Source of the DNA: Bifidobacterium rousetti
GTDB lineage: Bacteria > Actinomycetota > Actinomycetes > Actinomycetales > Bifidobacteriaceae
Length of the DNA: 64,000 nucleotides
Direction: 5' to 3'
NCBI RefSeq assembly: GCF_008698235.1
Contig: NZ_PEBH01000003.1
Span: forward strand, 54,776 to 118,775
Made by a program: the position numbers and the translations under genes. Below the pieces are notes generated by a model. It had not been told where the DNA came from. It searched no databases and saw only the letters and a program-made list of their open reading frames with translations. Below are positions 44,625 through 52,595 of the stretch, one piece after another (position 1 is the stretch's first letter; each line of letters starts with the position of its first letter).

Positions 44625-45647
44625 TCACAGGTACTGTTCGGCGAGCGACGGCCGGGAGGTGCGTTCGACGACGTCCCCGTAGCCGTTGGCGCGCATCCAG
44701 TCGTCGTTGAAGATCTTCTCCAGATAGCTGCGGCCGGAGTCGGGGGCGAGGACGACGACGAGCTGGTCGGCGCCGAGATCGTGCTCCTTCGCGTACTTGA
44801 TCGCGCTGACGACGGCCATGCCGGAGGAGCCGCCGACGAGCAGCGCCTCCTCGGCGGCGAGCCGGCGGGTCATCTCGAACGCCTCGGCGTCGTTCGCCTT
44901 GACGATCTCGTCGGGGATGGAGCGGTCGTAGGCCTTCGGGTAGAAGTCCTCCCCCACGCCCTCGATGTCGTACTGGTGCACGTCGTCGAGGCTGGGCGCG
45001 GAGTAGATCGAGCCCTCCGGGTCGGATCCGACGACGATGACGCGGCCGTCGGACGCCTCCTTCAGGTATTTGCCGGTGCCGGAGATCGTGCCGCCGGTGC
45101 CGATGCCGGCGACGAAGTGCGTGACCTTGCCGTCGGTCGCCTCCCAGATCTCGGGGCCGGTGGTCGCATAGTGGCTGGCGGGCCCGTTCGGGTTGTCGTA
45201 CTGGTTGGGGCGGAATCCGCCGGGGATCGACTTGGCGAGGCGTTCGGCGACCTGGTAGTAGGAGCGCGGGTCGTCGGGGCCGGCGTCGGTGGGGGTGACG
45301 ACGACTTCGGCGCCGTACGCGCGCAGTACGGCGCGCTTGGATTCGGAGACCTTGTCCGGCAGGGTGAAGATCGTGCGGTAGCCGCGCTGCTGGGCGACCA
45401 TCGCGAGGCCGACCCCGGTGTTGCCGGACGTGGGCTCGACGATGACGCCGCCGGGCTTGAGTTCGCCGGAGCGTTCGGCCGCGTCGATGATGCGCGCGGC
45501 GATGCGGTCCTTGGACGAGCCGCCGGGGTTCATGTATTCGATCTTGACCGCGATGGTGGCGTTGACGCCCTCTTCGGCGGGGATGTGGTTGAGCTTGACG
45601 AGCGGGGTGTTGCCGATGAGTTCCGCGGTGCTGTTGGCGATGGTCAT
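44625..45647 (-). CDS. cbs: Cystathionine beta-synthase / cysteine synthase family
   Basis: The 340 residues form a beta-family PLP enzyme: IGNTPLVKLN, the PLP lysine in NPGGSSKDRIA, EPTSGNTGVGLAMVA and the GIGTGGTISGTGKYLKE phosphate loop. The EDFYPKAYD region fits cystathionine beta-synthase-like proteins better than CysK. There is no C-terminal CBS-domain pair. The ATG at 45647 has GAAAGAGA upstream. With metB and luxS it probably recycles homocysteine into cysteine. Confidence 0.88.
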   Translation of the reverse strand: MTIANSTAELIGNTPLVKLNHIPAEEGVNATIAVKIEYMNPGGSSKDRIAARIIDAAERSGELKPGGVIVEPTSGNTGVGLAMVAQQRGYRTIFTLPDKVSESKRAVLRAYGAEVVVTPTDAGPDDPRSYYQVAERLAKSIPGGFRPNQYDNPNGPASHYATTGPEIWEATDGKVTHFVAGIGTGGTISGTGKYLKEASDGRVIVVGSDPEGSIYSAPSLDDVHQYDIEGVGEDFYPKAYDRSIPDEIVKANDAEAFEMTRRLAAEEALLVGGSSGMAVVSAIKYAKEHDLGADQLVVVLAPDSGRSYLEKIFNDDWMRANGYGDVVERTSRPSLAEQYL

Positions 45648-46202
45648 GATCGTCTCTTTCCTTGTGGTTCGGGTGGGTTGTCGGTTGGTTGGTGATGGGT
45701 TGGATTGGTGGCATATGGATGTGCGATGCCGTGTCGCGAACCGACGTTCCCCGACGAAAGGAAAGTGACGAGATTGATTGCGTTCGATGCGGTGCGTTCG
45801 ATGCGGTGCGATCCCGTATCCGGTGATCGTATCCGGTGTTTCCCGATGATGCCGGCGTTCCGGGCCGTTCGCCGGATGCGTGATCCGTGGATGCCCGTGT
45901 GCCCTGTTGCTCATTGGCCTGCCCCGAAGACCCGGTTATCGATACCCCCAACGTACCAATAGCCTTGTGCGACTGAAAACCGCTGCGCACGAATCGAGGT
46001 GAAATGCGGCTGCGCCGCGCCCGAATGCCCTATCTCAAGTTATGCGTCACTGACCGTTCGCCCGGGGGCGTCGGTTAGCGACAACAACATGAGAGAATCT
46101 GCATGTCTCACACGATACCACCCTCGTCATCGAGGGCGTGTCGCGCGGGTCCGCGACGTCCGCATCGTGGACAAGGACGCACACGGACCCGCGCGATTCC
46201 AC
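45648..46202. other. Long leader/intergenic region upstream of cbs
   Basis: I see no gene in this 555-bp region. It holds a 14-bp tandem duplication (45780-45807, GCGTTCGATGCGGT) and a GTTGG-rich stretch (about 45665-45710). A short hairpin lies near 46050-46078. I cannot match it to a known SAM-responsive riboswitch. Confidence 0.4.
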
Positions 46203-47183
46203 TTAGCCGAGGCGGCCCCGGGCGGGGCGGATCTCCCGGCGCCGGGTGAGGTCCCATGCGATCAGGGCGCAGATGGCGAACAGGACCAGCGACAACGCCA
46301 GCGGGATCCACACGACGTAGGTGCCGAAGTCGACGCCGACCTGCGTGACGTCTATCACCCTGCCGCTGACCGCCTCGATGAACCAGGTCAGTCCCCAGCC
46401 GCCGAAGGCCATCGGCCACGCGGCGTAGGCCCGGTACGCGATGTCGAACCGCAGTCCGTACAGCACCACGATCAGGATGAACATCACACCGAGCACCCAA
46501 TTGCCCTTGCCCGCGGCCCAGGCGAACACCGCGCCGACCACCGTGCCCAGCGCCACGGCGACGAGCATCAGGGAGAAGAGCTTCAGGAACATGAACAGCC
46601 AGCCGGCCGGTAGCATCGGCGAGTAGTAGGTCGACATGTCGTCGCCGGAGCTGCACGTCGCACCATTGCACGGCAAGCCGACCCGCTGCCATGCGTACAG
46701 GAACTGTTCGGACAGCGGCGCTTTGAACAGGTCGCTCGGAACGCATCCATCGAACAATCCGGAGCAGACCATGCGTATGTCGCCTCCCGCGATGATCAGC
46801 GGGTATCGGACCGCCACGACCACCGCGGACGCGGCCAAGGACAGCACCGTGCCGCCGACGGCCGACGCCGCGACGAACGACCTGCGGCTCACGCCGTGGC
46901 AGATCGCGGTCGTGAAGAAGAACCACTGCCAGACCAGCGCGGCGGCGAACAGCACCGGGGCCAGGAACCGTTCGACGTCGATGTCGCCGTCCAACCCATA
47001 TGGCTGCAGCGTCATCGCCTGATACCGCATGTACACCATGACGCCCAGCACGGCCAGGGCGGCGAGGAACACCACGGCGTACATGCCCAGGCAGCGCGCC
47101 AGCGTCAGGCGGAAGCCGCGTCCGCCGATGTTCGCAGGCCTTGCCGCTCCCCTCGCCCGCGTTTCGATCGATGCGTCACTCAT
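46203..47183 (-). CDS. ABC-2-type membrane protein
   Basis: The 326-residue membrane protein has about six hydrophobic segments (first near 30-55, last near 285-310) and one longer extracytoplasmic loop with four cysteines (CSGLFDGC and CNGATC). It has no family signature I can name, but it overlaps the ATPase gene start-to-stop and forms a YtrA-ATPase-permease exporter operon. The ATG at 47183 lies 6 nt after GGGGGTG; an upstream GTG (47192) is possible. Confidence 0.75.
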   Translation of the reverse strand: MSDASIETRARGAARPANIGGRGFRLTLARCLGMYAVVFLAALAVLGVMVYMRYQAMTLQPYGLDGDIDVERFLAPVLFAAALVWQWFFFTTAICHGVSRRSFVAASAVGGTVLSLAASAVVVAVRYPLIIAGGDIRMVCSGLFDGCVPSDLFKAPLSEQFLYAWQRVGLPCNGATCSSGDDMSTYYSPMLPAGWLFMFLKLFSLMLVAVALGTVVGAVFAWAAGKGNWVLGVMFILIVVLYGLRFDIAYRAYAAWPMAFGGWGLTWFIEAVSGRVIDVTQVGVDFGTYVVWIPLALSLVLFAICALIAWDLTRRREIRPARGRLG

Positions 47184-48201
47184 GACGGTCACCCCCGGAT
47201 TCTCCCGTGTCGGTAGTGTCGGCGGCGTTGCGTCCGTCTCCGCGCGACCCTTTGTCGGCGGTCACGGACGTCGCCCTGATGAAGTAGTCCTGCAGTCCCA
47301 GCCCACTGGCGATGACGCCTTCGGGCAGGCTCGCGGCGTCGACCCGTCCACGCACGGTGACGGTGGCGATGCGTCCCATACGTTCGTCGGCGATGACCTG
47401 CAGTCCGGCGCCGGTCACGTACGGATCGACGACGGCCGCGTCGCCGACGAGCACGGTCGCGCGGGAGCCGACCGATTCGGCGGCGAACTCGTCGACGATC
47501 CGACCGCGGTCGAGAATGATCGTGCGTTCGATGATCTGCGCGATCTCGTCGATGATGTGTGTCGAGATGACGATGATGCGCGGACGGTCGGCGAAGGATT
47601 CAAGCAGGAAGCGGTAGAACAGCTCGCGGTTCGCGGCGTCGAGGCCGATCACCGGCTCGTCGAGGAGCAGCACGTCGACCGGTACGGCGAGGACCGCGAC
47701 GAGTCGGACGATCTGGCGCTGACCGAGCGACAGCCCGCCGTACGCGACGCCCGGCATGATGCCGAATTCGGCGAGCATGCGTGTGGCGAACGCCCAGTCG
47801 AGGCCGCCGTAGTAGCGTTCCTCGCGTTTGAGGATCGTGGTGACGCGCACGCCCATCATGAACGGCAACGTCTCGTTGACGAGATAGATGCGGGACTGCG
47901 CACGTTCGTTGTCGCGCACGTCCTCGCCGTCGAGCGTGATAACGCCGTCGGTCGGCACGAGCCGGTTGGCGATCAGTCCGAGCAGCGTGGACTTGCCGGC
48001 GCCGTTGCGGCCCAGAAGACCGTATATGGCGGGCATGAGTTTCAGGCTGACGCCGTTCAGCGCGGGGGTGCCGTCGCGACGGTAGCGCTTGGTGAGGTTC
48101 TCGATCACAAGGGTCGTCATCGGGTTCGGAGTCACGTCCGACGTCGTGTCCGGCGCCGGACCCTGCGGCCGTTCTGGTTCGCGGATGTCATCGCGTGTCA
48201 T
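47176..48201 (-). CDS. ABC transporter ATP-binding protein of a YtrA-regulated exporter
   Basis: The 341 residues include Walker A GRNGAGKST, signature LSLGQRQ (a variant of LSGGQ), Walker B VLLLDEPVIGLD and a switch STHIIDE. A C-terminal extension of about 110 residues is typical of ABC-2 exporter ATPases. I kept the start at 48201, where GAGGAAGG lies 8 nt upstream inside the regulator gene; an internal ATG (MTTLVIEN) would remove 27 Pro/Thr-rich residues. Confidence 0.87.
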   Translation of the reverse strand: MTRDDIREPERPQGPAPDTTSDVTPNPMTTLVIENLTKRYRRDGTPALNGVSLKLMPAIYGLLGRNGAGKSTLLGLIANRLVPTDGVITLDGEDVRDNERAQSRIYLVNETLPFMMGVRVTTILKREERYYGGLDWAFATRMLAEFGIMPGVAYGGLSLGQRQIVRLVAVLAVPVDVLLLDEPVIGLDAANRELFYRFLLESFADRPRIIVISTHIIDEIAQIIERTIILDRGRIVDEFAAESVGSRATVLVGDAAVVDPYVTGAGLQVIADERMGRIATVTVRGRVDAASLPEGVIASGLGLQDYFIRATSVTADKGSRGDGRNAADTTDTGESGGDRHE

Positions 48202-48565
48202 GGCCGTACCCTTCCTCGATGATGGCCTTGAGCTCCTCGACGCCGATGCCGAGCCGCTTCGCCTCGCCGACGAACCGCGCGACCTCGGTCGTCAGGAACT
48301 CGCCACGTTTGGCGTCGCCGGCCCTCCGCCGCGCGCCCGTGGTGACGAACATACCGAGTCCGCGGCGCTTCTCCAGCAGCCCTTCACTGACCAACAGGTT
48401 CATGCCTTTGAGCACGGTCGCAGGATTGATGCGGTAGGCCGTGGATATTTCGGTGGTGCTGGGCACTTGTTCGCCCTCCTTGTAGATTCCGGCGATGATC
48501 GCCTCGTTCAACTGGTTCGCCACCTGCCGGAACAGCGGCTCGCCACTGGATTCATCGAAATGCAA
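48188..48565 (-). CDS. GntR-family regulator, YtrA subgroup
   Basis: The short GntR protein (125 residues) has a winged helix (GEPLFRQVANQLNEAIIAGIYKEGEQVPSTTEISTAYRINPATVLKGMNLLVSEGLL) and only a small C-terminal dimerisation part, as in YtrA-type regulators of ABC exporters. The start is probably TTG at 48565, because a perfect AAGGAGGTGG lies 7 nt upstream; an ATG at 48610 would place that site inside the gene. It leads the operon and overlaps the ATPase gene by 14 nt, so it likely autoregulates the exporter. Confidence 0.85.
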   Translation of the reverse strand: MHFDESSGEPLFRQVANQLNEAIIAGIYKEGEQVPSTTEISTAYRINPATVLKGMNLLVSEGLLEKRRGLGMFVTTGARRRAGDAKRGEFLTTEVARFVGEAKRLGIGVEELKAIIEEGYGHDTR

Positions 48566-48700
48566 CGGATTCCACCTCCTTCGGGGGATACCGGCCAACC
48601 GACCGATCATGTCCGGTTTACTTCATCGGTTAGTTGGTCATGTAATTAACCATACAGCCAAAACGCCTGCACGTCAATCAGGAAGTCCACAGCACACTGA

Positions 48701-48752
48701 CTACCCCTCAGTCCCGTTTCCGGGACAGCTCCCCTGACAAGGGGAGCCAAGG
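48701..48752 (-). repeat. Two-hairpin 3'-end repeat, copy 2
   Basis: Same design as 35364-35417: CTACCCCTCAG, a CCCGTTTCCGGG hairpin and CTCCCCTGACAAGGGGAG. It begins 7 bp after the stop of the oligopeptide ATPase gene (48760) in the direction of transcription. The loop-side stem differs but keeps pairing. Confidence 0.75.
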
Positions 48753-48759
48753 AACCTGT

Positions 48760-49635
48760 CTACAGCGAGGCGGCTTCGATGAGGCGGCGGGTGTAGTCGG
48801 ATTCGGGGGCGTCAAGGACCCGCTCGGTGGGTCCGGTCTCGATCGCCCGCCCCTCGTTGAGGACGAGGATGCGGTCGGCGATGTGCCGTACGACGCCGAG
48901 ATCGTGCGAGACGATGATCAGCGCGGGGCGCTCGCCGTCCATGCCCTCGCCGGCGAGGATCGACTGGAGGGTCTCGAGGATCTGCACGCGCGCGGCCACG
49001 TCGATGGCGCTCATCGGCTCGTCGGCGAGGATCACCTTCGGCTCGTTGACGATGGCGCGGGCGATGGCGACGCGCTGCGCCTGCCCGCCGGACAGGTCGC
49101 ACGGGTAGCGGTTCAGGAACATGCGTGGGTCGAGACCGACGCGGGCCAGCGCCTGCACGGTCTTGCCGGCGACCTCGTCGAACGCGTAGCCGAGCGCCTT
49201 GCGCCGCAGCCACAGCGGTTCGGACACCGACCGCTCGACGGTCCAACGCGGGTCGAGCGAGGAGTACGGGTCCTGGAAGACGATCGACGATTCGGCGCGC
49301 AACGCACGCATGCCCGCCGAACCGCGTTCGACCGCGGACCCACGGTAGAGGATCTCGCCGGAGTCGGCCGTGTCGAGCCCCAGCATGATGCGCGTGAGCG
49401 TGGTCTTGCCCGACCCGGATGCGCCGATCACGGCGAGGCACTCCCCCGCACGCACCTCGGCAGATACGTCGAACAGCACCTGCCGGCGCGTTCTGGGCGC
49501 GAACAGCCCCCGGTGCATGGCACGGTCGACGAACGACGTGTCGATGTGCCGAGCGGCGAGCAGCGGCTGCGACGCTTCAGCCGACCGCGGCGATGCCGTT
49601 GCGTCCGCGGCGTTCATAACGTTCATGGCGTTCAT
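48760..49635 (-). CDS. Peptide-type ABC transporter ATPase 2 (OppF/DppF-like)
   Basis: The 291 residues show Walker A GASGSGKTT, a Q-loop in IVFQDPYSSLDPRWTVERSV, signature LSGGQAQR, Walker B VILADEPMSAID and switch IVSHD. The C-terminal oligopeptide-specific extension of classical OppF is short or absent. The ATGA overlap with the upstream ATPase couples translation. It closes the SBP-permease-permease-ATPase-ATPase operon. Tandem MNAMNVMNA at the N-terminus gives several possible starts. Confidence 0.88.
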   Translation of the reverse strand: MNAMNVMNAADATASPRSAEASQPLLAARHIDTSFVDRAMHRGLFAPRTRRQVLFDVSAEVRAGECLAVIGASGSGKTTLTRIMLGLDTADSGEILYRGSAVERGSAGMRALRAESSIVFQDPYSSLDPRWTVERSVSEPLWLRRKALGYAFDEVAGKTVQALARVGLDPRMFLNRYPCDLSGGQAQRVAIARAIVNEPKVILADEPMSAIDVAARVQILETLQSILAGEGMDGERPALIIVSHDLGVVRHIADRILVLNEGRAIETGPTERVLDAPESDYTRRLIEAASL

Positions 49636-50474
49636 GACTGTGCGACTCCCCCTTCACCGGCACGCGACGTGCCGTCGGCATGCAGCGTCAGCCTGCGCGC
49701 GGCCGTGACAAGCTCGCGAGCGGGCGCCGTTTCGGGCGCGGCGAGCAGATCGGCCGTATTCCCCGATTCGACGATACGCCCCTCGTCCAACACGTAACAG
49801 CGTGTGGTGGCGCGCGAGAGCACGGCGAAGTCGTGGGTGATGAACAGCATCGAGGCGCCCGCGTCGTCGACGAGCGAGACGAGCAGGTCGACGATCTGGC
49901 GTTGCGTGATCGAGTCGAGCGCCGTGGTGGGCTCGTCCGCGATGATGAAGCGCGGCGAGGTGATCAGCGCCGTCGCGATGCCGACGCGCTGGCGCTGTCC
50001 GCCCGACAGCTCGTGCGGCCGCTTGTTCAGCACGTCGTCGGACAGCCCGACCTTGCCGAGCATCGTCCTGACACGCTCGGCGCGTTCCGCGGACGTGAGG
50101 TCGTAGTGCAGCCGCAGCGGCAGCGCGACCTGCCGCGCGACGGTCATCACCGGGTTCAGCGCCCGCGCCGGATTCTGGAACACCGTCCCCACATACCGTC
50201 CGCGCAGGTCCGCCAGCGTCCGCTCGTCCGCATAGGAGGCCGGAGCCGAGTCATCGCCGCCATCGAGAATCGCCACATCTCCCATCGAGATCCCGCCGCA
50301 CAGCGAAGCGCCCTGCGGCAGCAATCCCAGCAGTGCCTTCGCGATCATCGACTTGCCCGACCCGGACGCCCCGATCAGCCCGACACGCTCCCCGTCGCCG
50401 ACGGTCAGATCAACCCCATGCACGATCTCAGCACCGCCAAGGGCGACCCGCAGTCCACGGACAGAAACACTCAT
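49632..50474 (-). CDS. Peptide-type ABC transporter ATPase 1 (OppD/DppD-like)
   Basis: The 280 residues include Walker A GASGSGKSM, a Q-loop in VFQNPARALNPVMTVARQV, signature LSGGQRQR, Walker B FIIADEPTTALD and switch FITHDFAVL. This fits the oligopeptide/nickel importer class but lacks the long C-terminal tail. GGGGAGGTG precedes the ATG at 50474. It is separated from the permease gene by the hairpin at 50527-50613. Confidence 0.88.
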   Translation of the reverse strand: MSVSVRGLRVALGGAEIVHGVDLTVGDGERVGLIGASGSGKSMIAKALLGLLPQGASLCGGISMGDVAILDGGDDSAPASYADERTLADLRGRYVGTVFQNPARALNPVMTVARQVALPLRLHYDLTSAERAERVRTMLGKVGLSDDVLNKRPHELSGGQRQRVGIATALITSPRFIIADEPTTALDSITQRQIVDLLVSLVDDAGASMLFITHDFAVLSRATTRCYVLDEGRIVESGNTADLLAAPETAPARELVTAARRLTLHADGTSRAGEGGVAQS

Positions 50475-50526
50475 CGAACACCTCCCCGAGGCATAAGCAG
50501 CAAACGGAACGAACGCCCCCAACAGA

Positions 50527-50613
50527 GGGGTGAGGCGGGTGACGCCGTGCCGGACCGTAGGCTTGGCCGAGCGGCCTTGAGCGTGTCCAGTACGGCGTCA
50601 GCCGGCTCACCCC
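50527..50613 (-). repeat. Intercistronic hairpin, conserved core, copy 3
   Basis: Arms 50527-50555 and 50585-50613 pair at 25 of 29 positions. The apex (50553-50587, read on the minus strand) differs from copies 1 and 2 at only two of 35 bases, and the stem is unrelated to theirs. It lies 74 nt after the permease stop and 52 nt before the ATPase start, oriented with transcription like the other two. Confidence 0.85.
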
Positions 50614-50687
50614 GGCCCCTGCGCGGAGCCATCACCCCAGCCATCTCACCCCGGCCGTAACGAAAACGAATCAAACCGTACATCGGA

Positions 50688-51617
50688 CTAAGCCTCCCGC
50701 AGCGCCGGATTGGCGACCGGATCGCCTGCATCGCGCAGGGCGTCGCCGAACAGGTTCAACGCGATGACGACGAGCGTGACCACCAATCCCGGCCACAGCA
50801 CCGTCAGCGGAAACACGTTGATGAGCTTGACCGACGTGGTGAGCGAATGCCCCCAGCTGGGCACGCCCGCGCCGACGCCGACGCCGAGGTACGTGAGCCC
50901 CGCTTCGGCCAGCACCGAGGTTCCGGCGGACATCGACAGCTGCACCGCCAGCACCGGCGTGATGTTCGGCACGATGTGCTGGACGAGCACGCGCAGGCCG
51001 CTCGCCCCGTTCGCCCGCGCCGATTCGACGTACTGCGACCGTGCGGCGAGCAGTGCCGCGGGCCGGGCCACGCGTGCCAGGTTCAGCCCGTAGGCGATCG
51101 AACATGCGCCGACGACGACCGCCGCGGACGCACCGAACGGCACGGCGAGCAGGAGAGCGATGAGCACGGTCGGAATGGAGATGAGCGCGTCGACGACGGC
51201 GACCGATACGGAGGCGAGCGCCGAGGACCGGGCTACCATGAGGCCGACGAGCAGCAGTCCCAGCGCGGCGGAGCCGATCACGGTGAGGCCGGCGATCACG
51301 AGGTTGGTGCGCGAGCCGGCCATGAGCCAGCTCAGCACGTCGGCGCCGGTGCCGTCGGTGCCAAGCCAATGGTCGGCGGACGGCGCGGCCCAGACGTGGT
51401 AGCCGTCGGTGGCGAGCAGCGGGCGCGGCGTCCAGAACAGCGAGACGAGCGCGACGAACAGCCAGAGGGCGAGCACGACGAGCGCGTAACGTCCGGTGCC
51501 GTTCGACCACATGGTGCCAAGGATGACGCGAGCGCGGCGCGCCGGAGTCGGTTTCGCCGGATTCGGTCTGGTCACGTTGGGATTCCTCGGTTCCGGAGTC
51601 GGTTTCGTCACGGCCAT
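50688..51617 (-). CDS. Peptide-type ABC transporter permease 2 (DppC-like)
   Basis: The 309-residue permease has about six membrane segments and the DppC-type sequence HWLGTDGTGADVLSWLMAGSRTNL after the first one. A conserved cytoplasmic loop YVESARANGASGLRVLVQHIVPN (EAA type) and LTYLGVGVGAGVPSWG follow. The start ATG shares one base with the stop of the upstream permease (TGATG). The N-terminal 30 residues are Pro/Arg-rich. Confidence 0.92.
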   Translation of the reverse strand: MAVTKPTPEPRNPNVTRPNPAKPTPARRARVILGTMWSNGTGRYALVVLALWLFVALVSLFWTPRPLLATDGYHVWAAPSADHWLGTDGTGADVLSWLMAGSRTNLVIAGLTVIGSAALGLLLVGLMVARSSALASVSVAVVDALISIPTVLIALLLAVPFGASAAVVVGACSIAYGLNLARVARPAALLAARSQYVESARANGASGLRVLVQHIVPNITPVLAVQLSMSAGTSVLAEAGLTYLGVGVGAGVPSWGHSLTTSVKLINVFPLTVLWPGLVVTLVVIALNLFGDALRDAGDPVANPALREA

Positions 51618-52585
51618 CACTCTCCCTCCCCCGCGGCGAGGCGCGGATCGAGCGCCCGATGCGTCAGGTCGACGATCAGTCCGAGGGCCAGGAAGAACGC
51701 GGCGAGCAGGAACAGCTCGCTTTCGACGGCCACGAGATCGCGGTTGCCGACGTCGCCGACGAGCAGCGCGCCGAGCCCGGGCAGGGCGAACAGGTTCTCG
51801 ATGACCATGACGCCGGTGATCATCGACGCGAACGTCAATCCCACGACGGAGACGAGCTGCGGGGTCGCGAGGCGCAGCCCCACCTGAAGCATCGCCTGCG
51901 TGCGGGTCATGCCGCAGGCCATCGCCATGTCGACTGGACCGCCGTCGGAGGCGATGTCGTCGAGCGCGGAACGCGTGTAGCGCATGATGCCGGCCGCCGC
52001 GACGAATCCGGTGGCGAGCGCGGGCAGGATCAGCGAGGCGAACGCGCGGGCGGGATCGCCCGACCAGCCGTCGGCCGGGAATCCCTGCGAGGGGAACAGG
52101 CCGATCAATCCGACGCCGCGGCCGAACAGCAGGAGCAGCAGCAGGCCGCTCCACAGGGCGGGCACCGCGCCGCCCGCGATGGCGAGCACGCGCAGGAACC
52201 CGCGCAGCCGTGGCGAACGGGCGATGGACGCGGCGCAGCCGAGCGGCAGCCCGATGGCGAGCGCGACAACAAGGCTCATGACGATCAGCGGGAACGTGAC
52301 GGCGGCGCGTCGTCCGACCTGCGCGGCGACGGATCGCCCGGTCAGCGCGGACATGCCGAGGTCGCCGTGCAGCAATCCGCCCGCCCAGTCGAGGTATTGG
52401 ACGATGTAGGGCCGGTCGAGCCCGAATTCGGCGCGCAGTTCGGCCACGCGCGAGGCGGAGGCGTTGGTGCCCGCCATGACGACGGCCACGTCGCCCGGCA
52501 GGATGCGCAGCGCCGCGAACACGAGCACCGACACCCCGACCAGCGCCGCCGCGAACAGCAGCAGCCGCTTCACCAAGAACCGCAT
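51617..52585 (-). CDS. Peptide-type ABC transporter permease 1 (DppB-like)
   Basis: The 322 residues begin MRFLVKRLLLFAAALVGVSVLVF, as in DppB/OppB, followed by LRILPGDVA and a periplasmic part with FGLDRPYIVQYLDWAGGLLHGDLGMS. The coupling loop DMAMACGMTRTQAMLQVGLR and the VIENLFALPGLGALL block complete the pattern. It lies 10 nt after the binding-protein gene. Confidence 0.92.
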   Translation of the reverse strand: MRFLVKRLLLFAAALVGVSVLVFAALRILPGDVAVVMAGTNASASRVAELRAEFGLDRPYIVQYLDWAGGLLHGDLGMSALTGRSVAAQVGRRAAVTFPLIVMSLVVALAIGLPLGCAASIARSPRLRGFLRVLAIAGGAVPALWSGLLLLLLFGRGVGLIGLFPSQGFPADGWSGDPARAFASLILPALATGFVAAAGIMRYTRSALDDIASDGGPVDMAMACGMTRTQAMLQVGLRLATPQLVSVVGLTFASMITGVMVIENLFALPGLGALLVGDVGNRDLVAVESELFLLAAFFLALGLIVDLTHRALDPRLAAGEGE

Positions 52586-52595
52586 GGAAGGTTCC

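Noticed and set aside
45648-46202. SAM riboswitch upstream of cbs
   Set aside because: I could not find conserved SAM-I, SAM-II or SAM-IV core motifs by eye.
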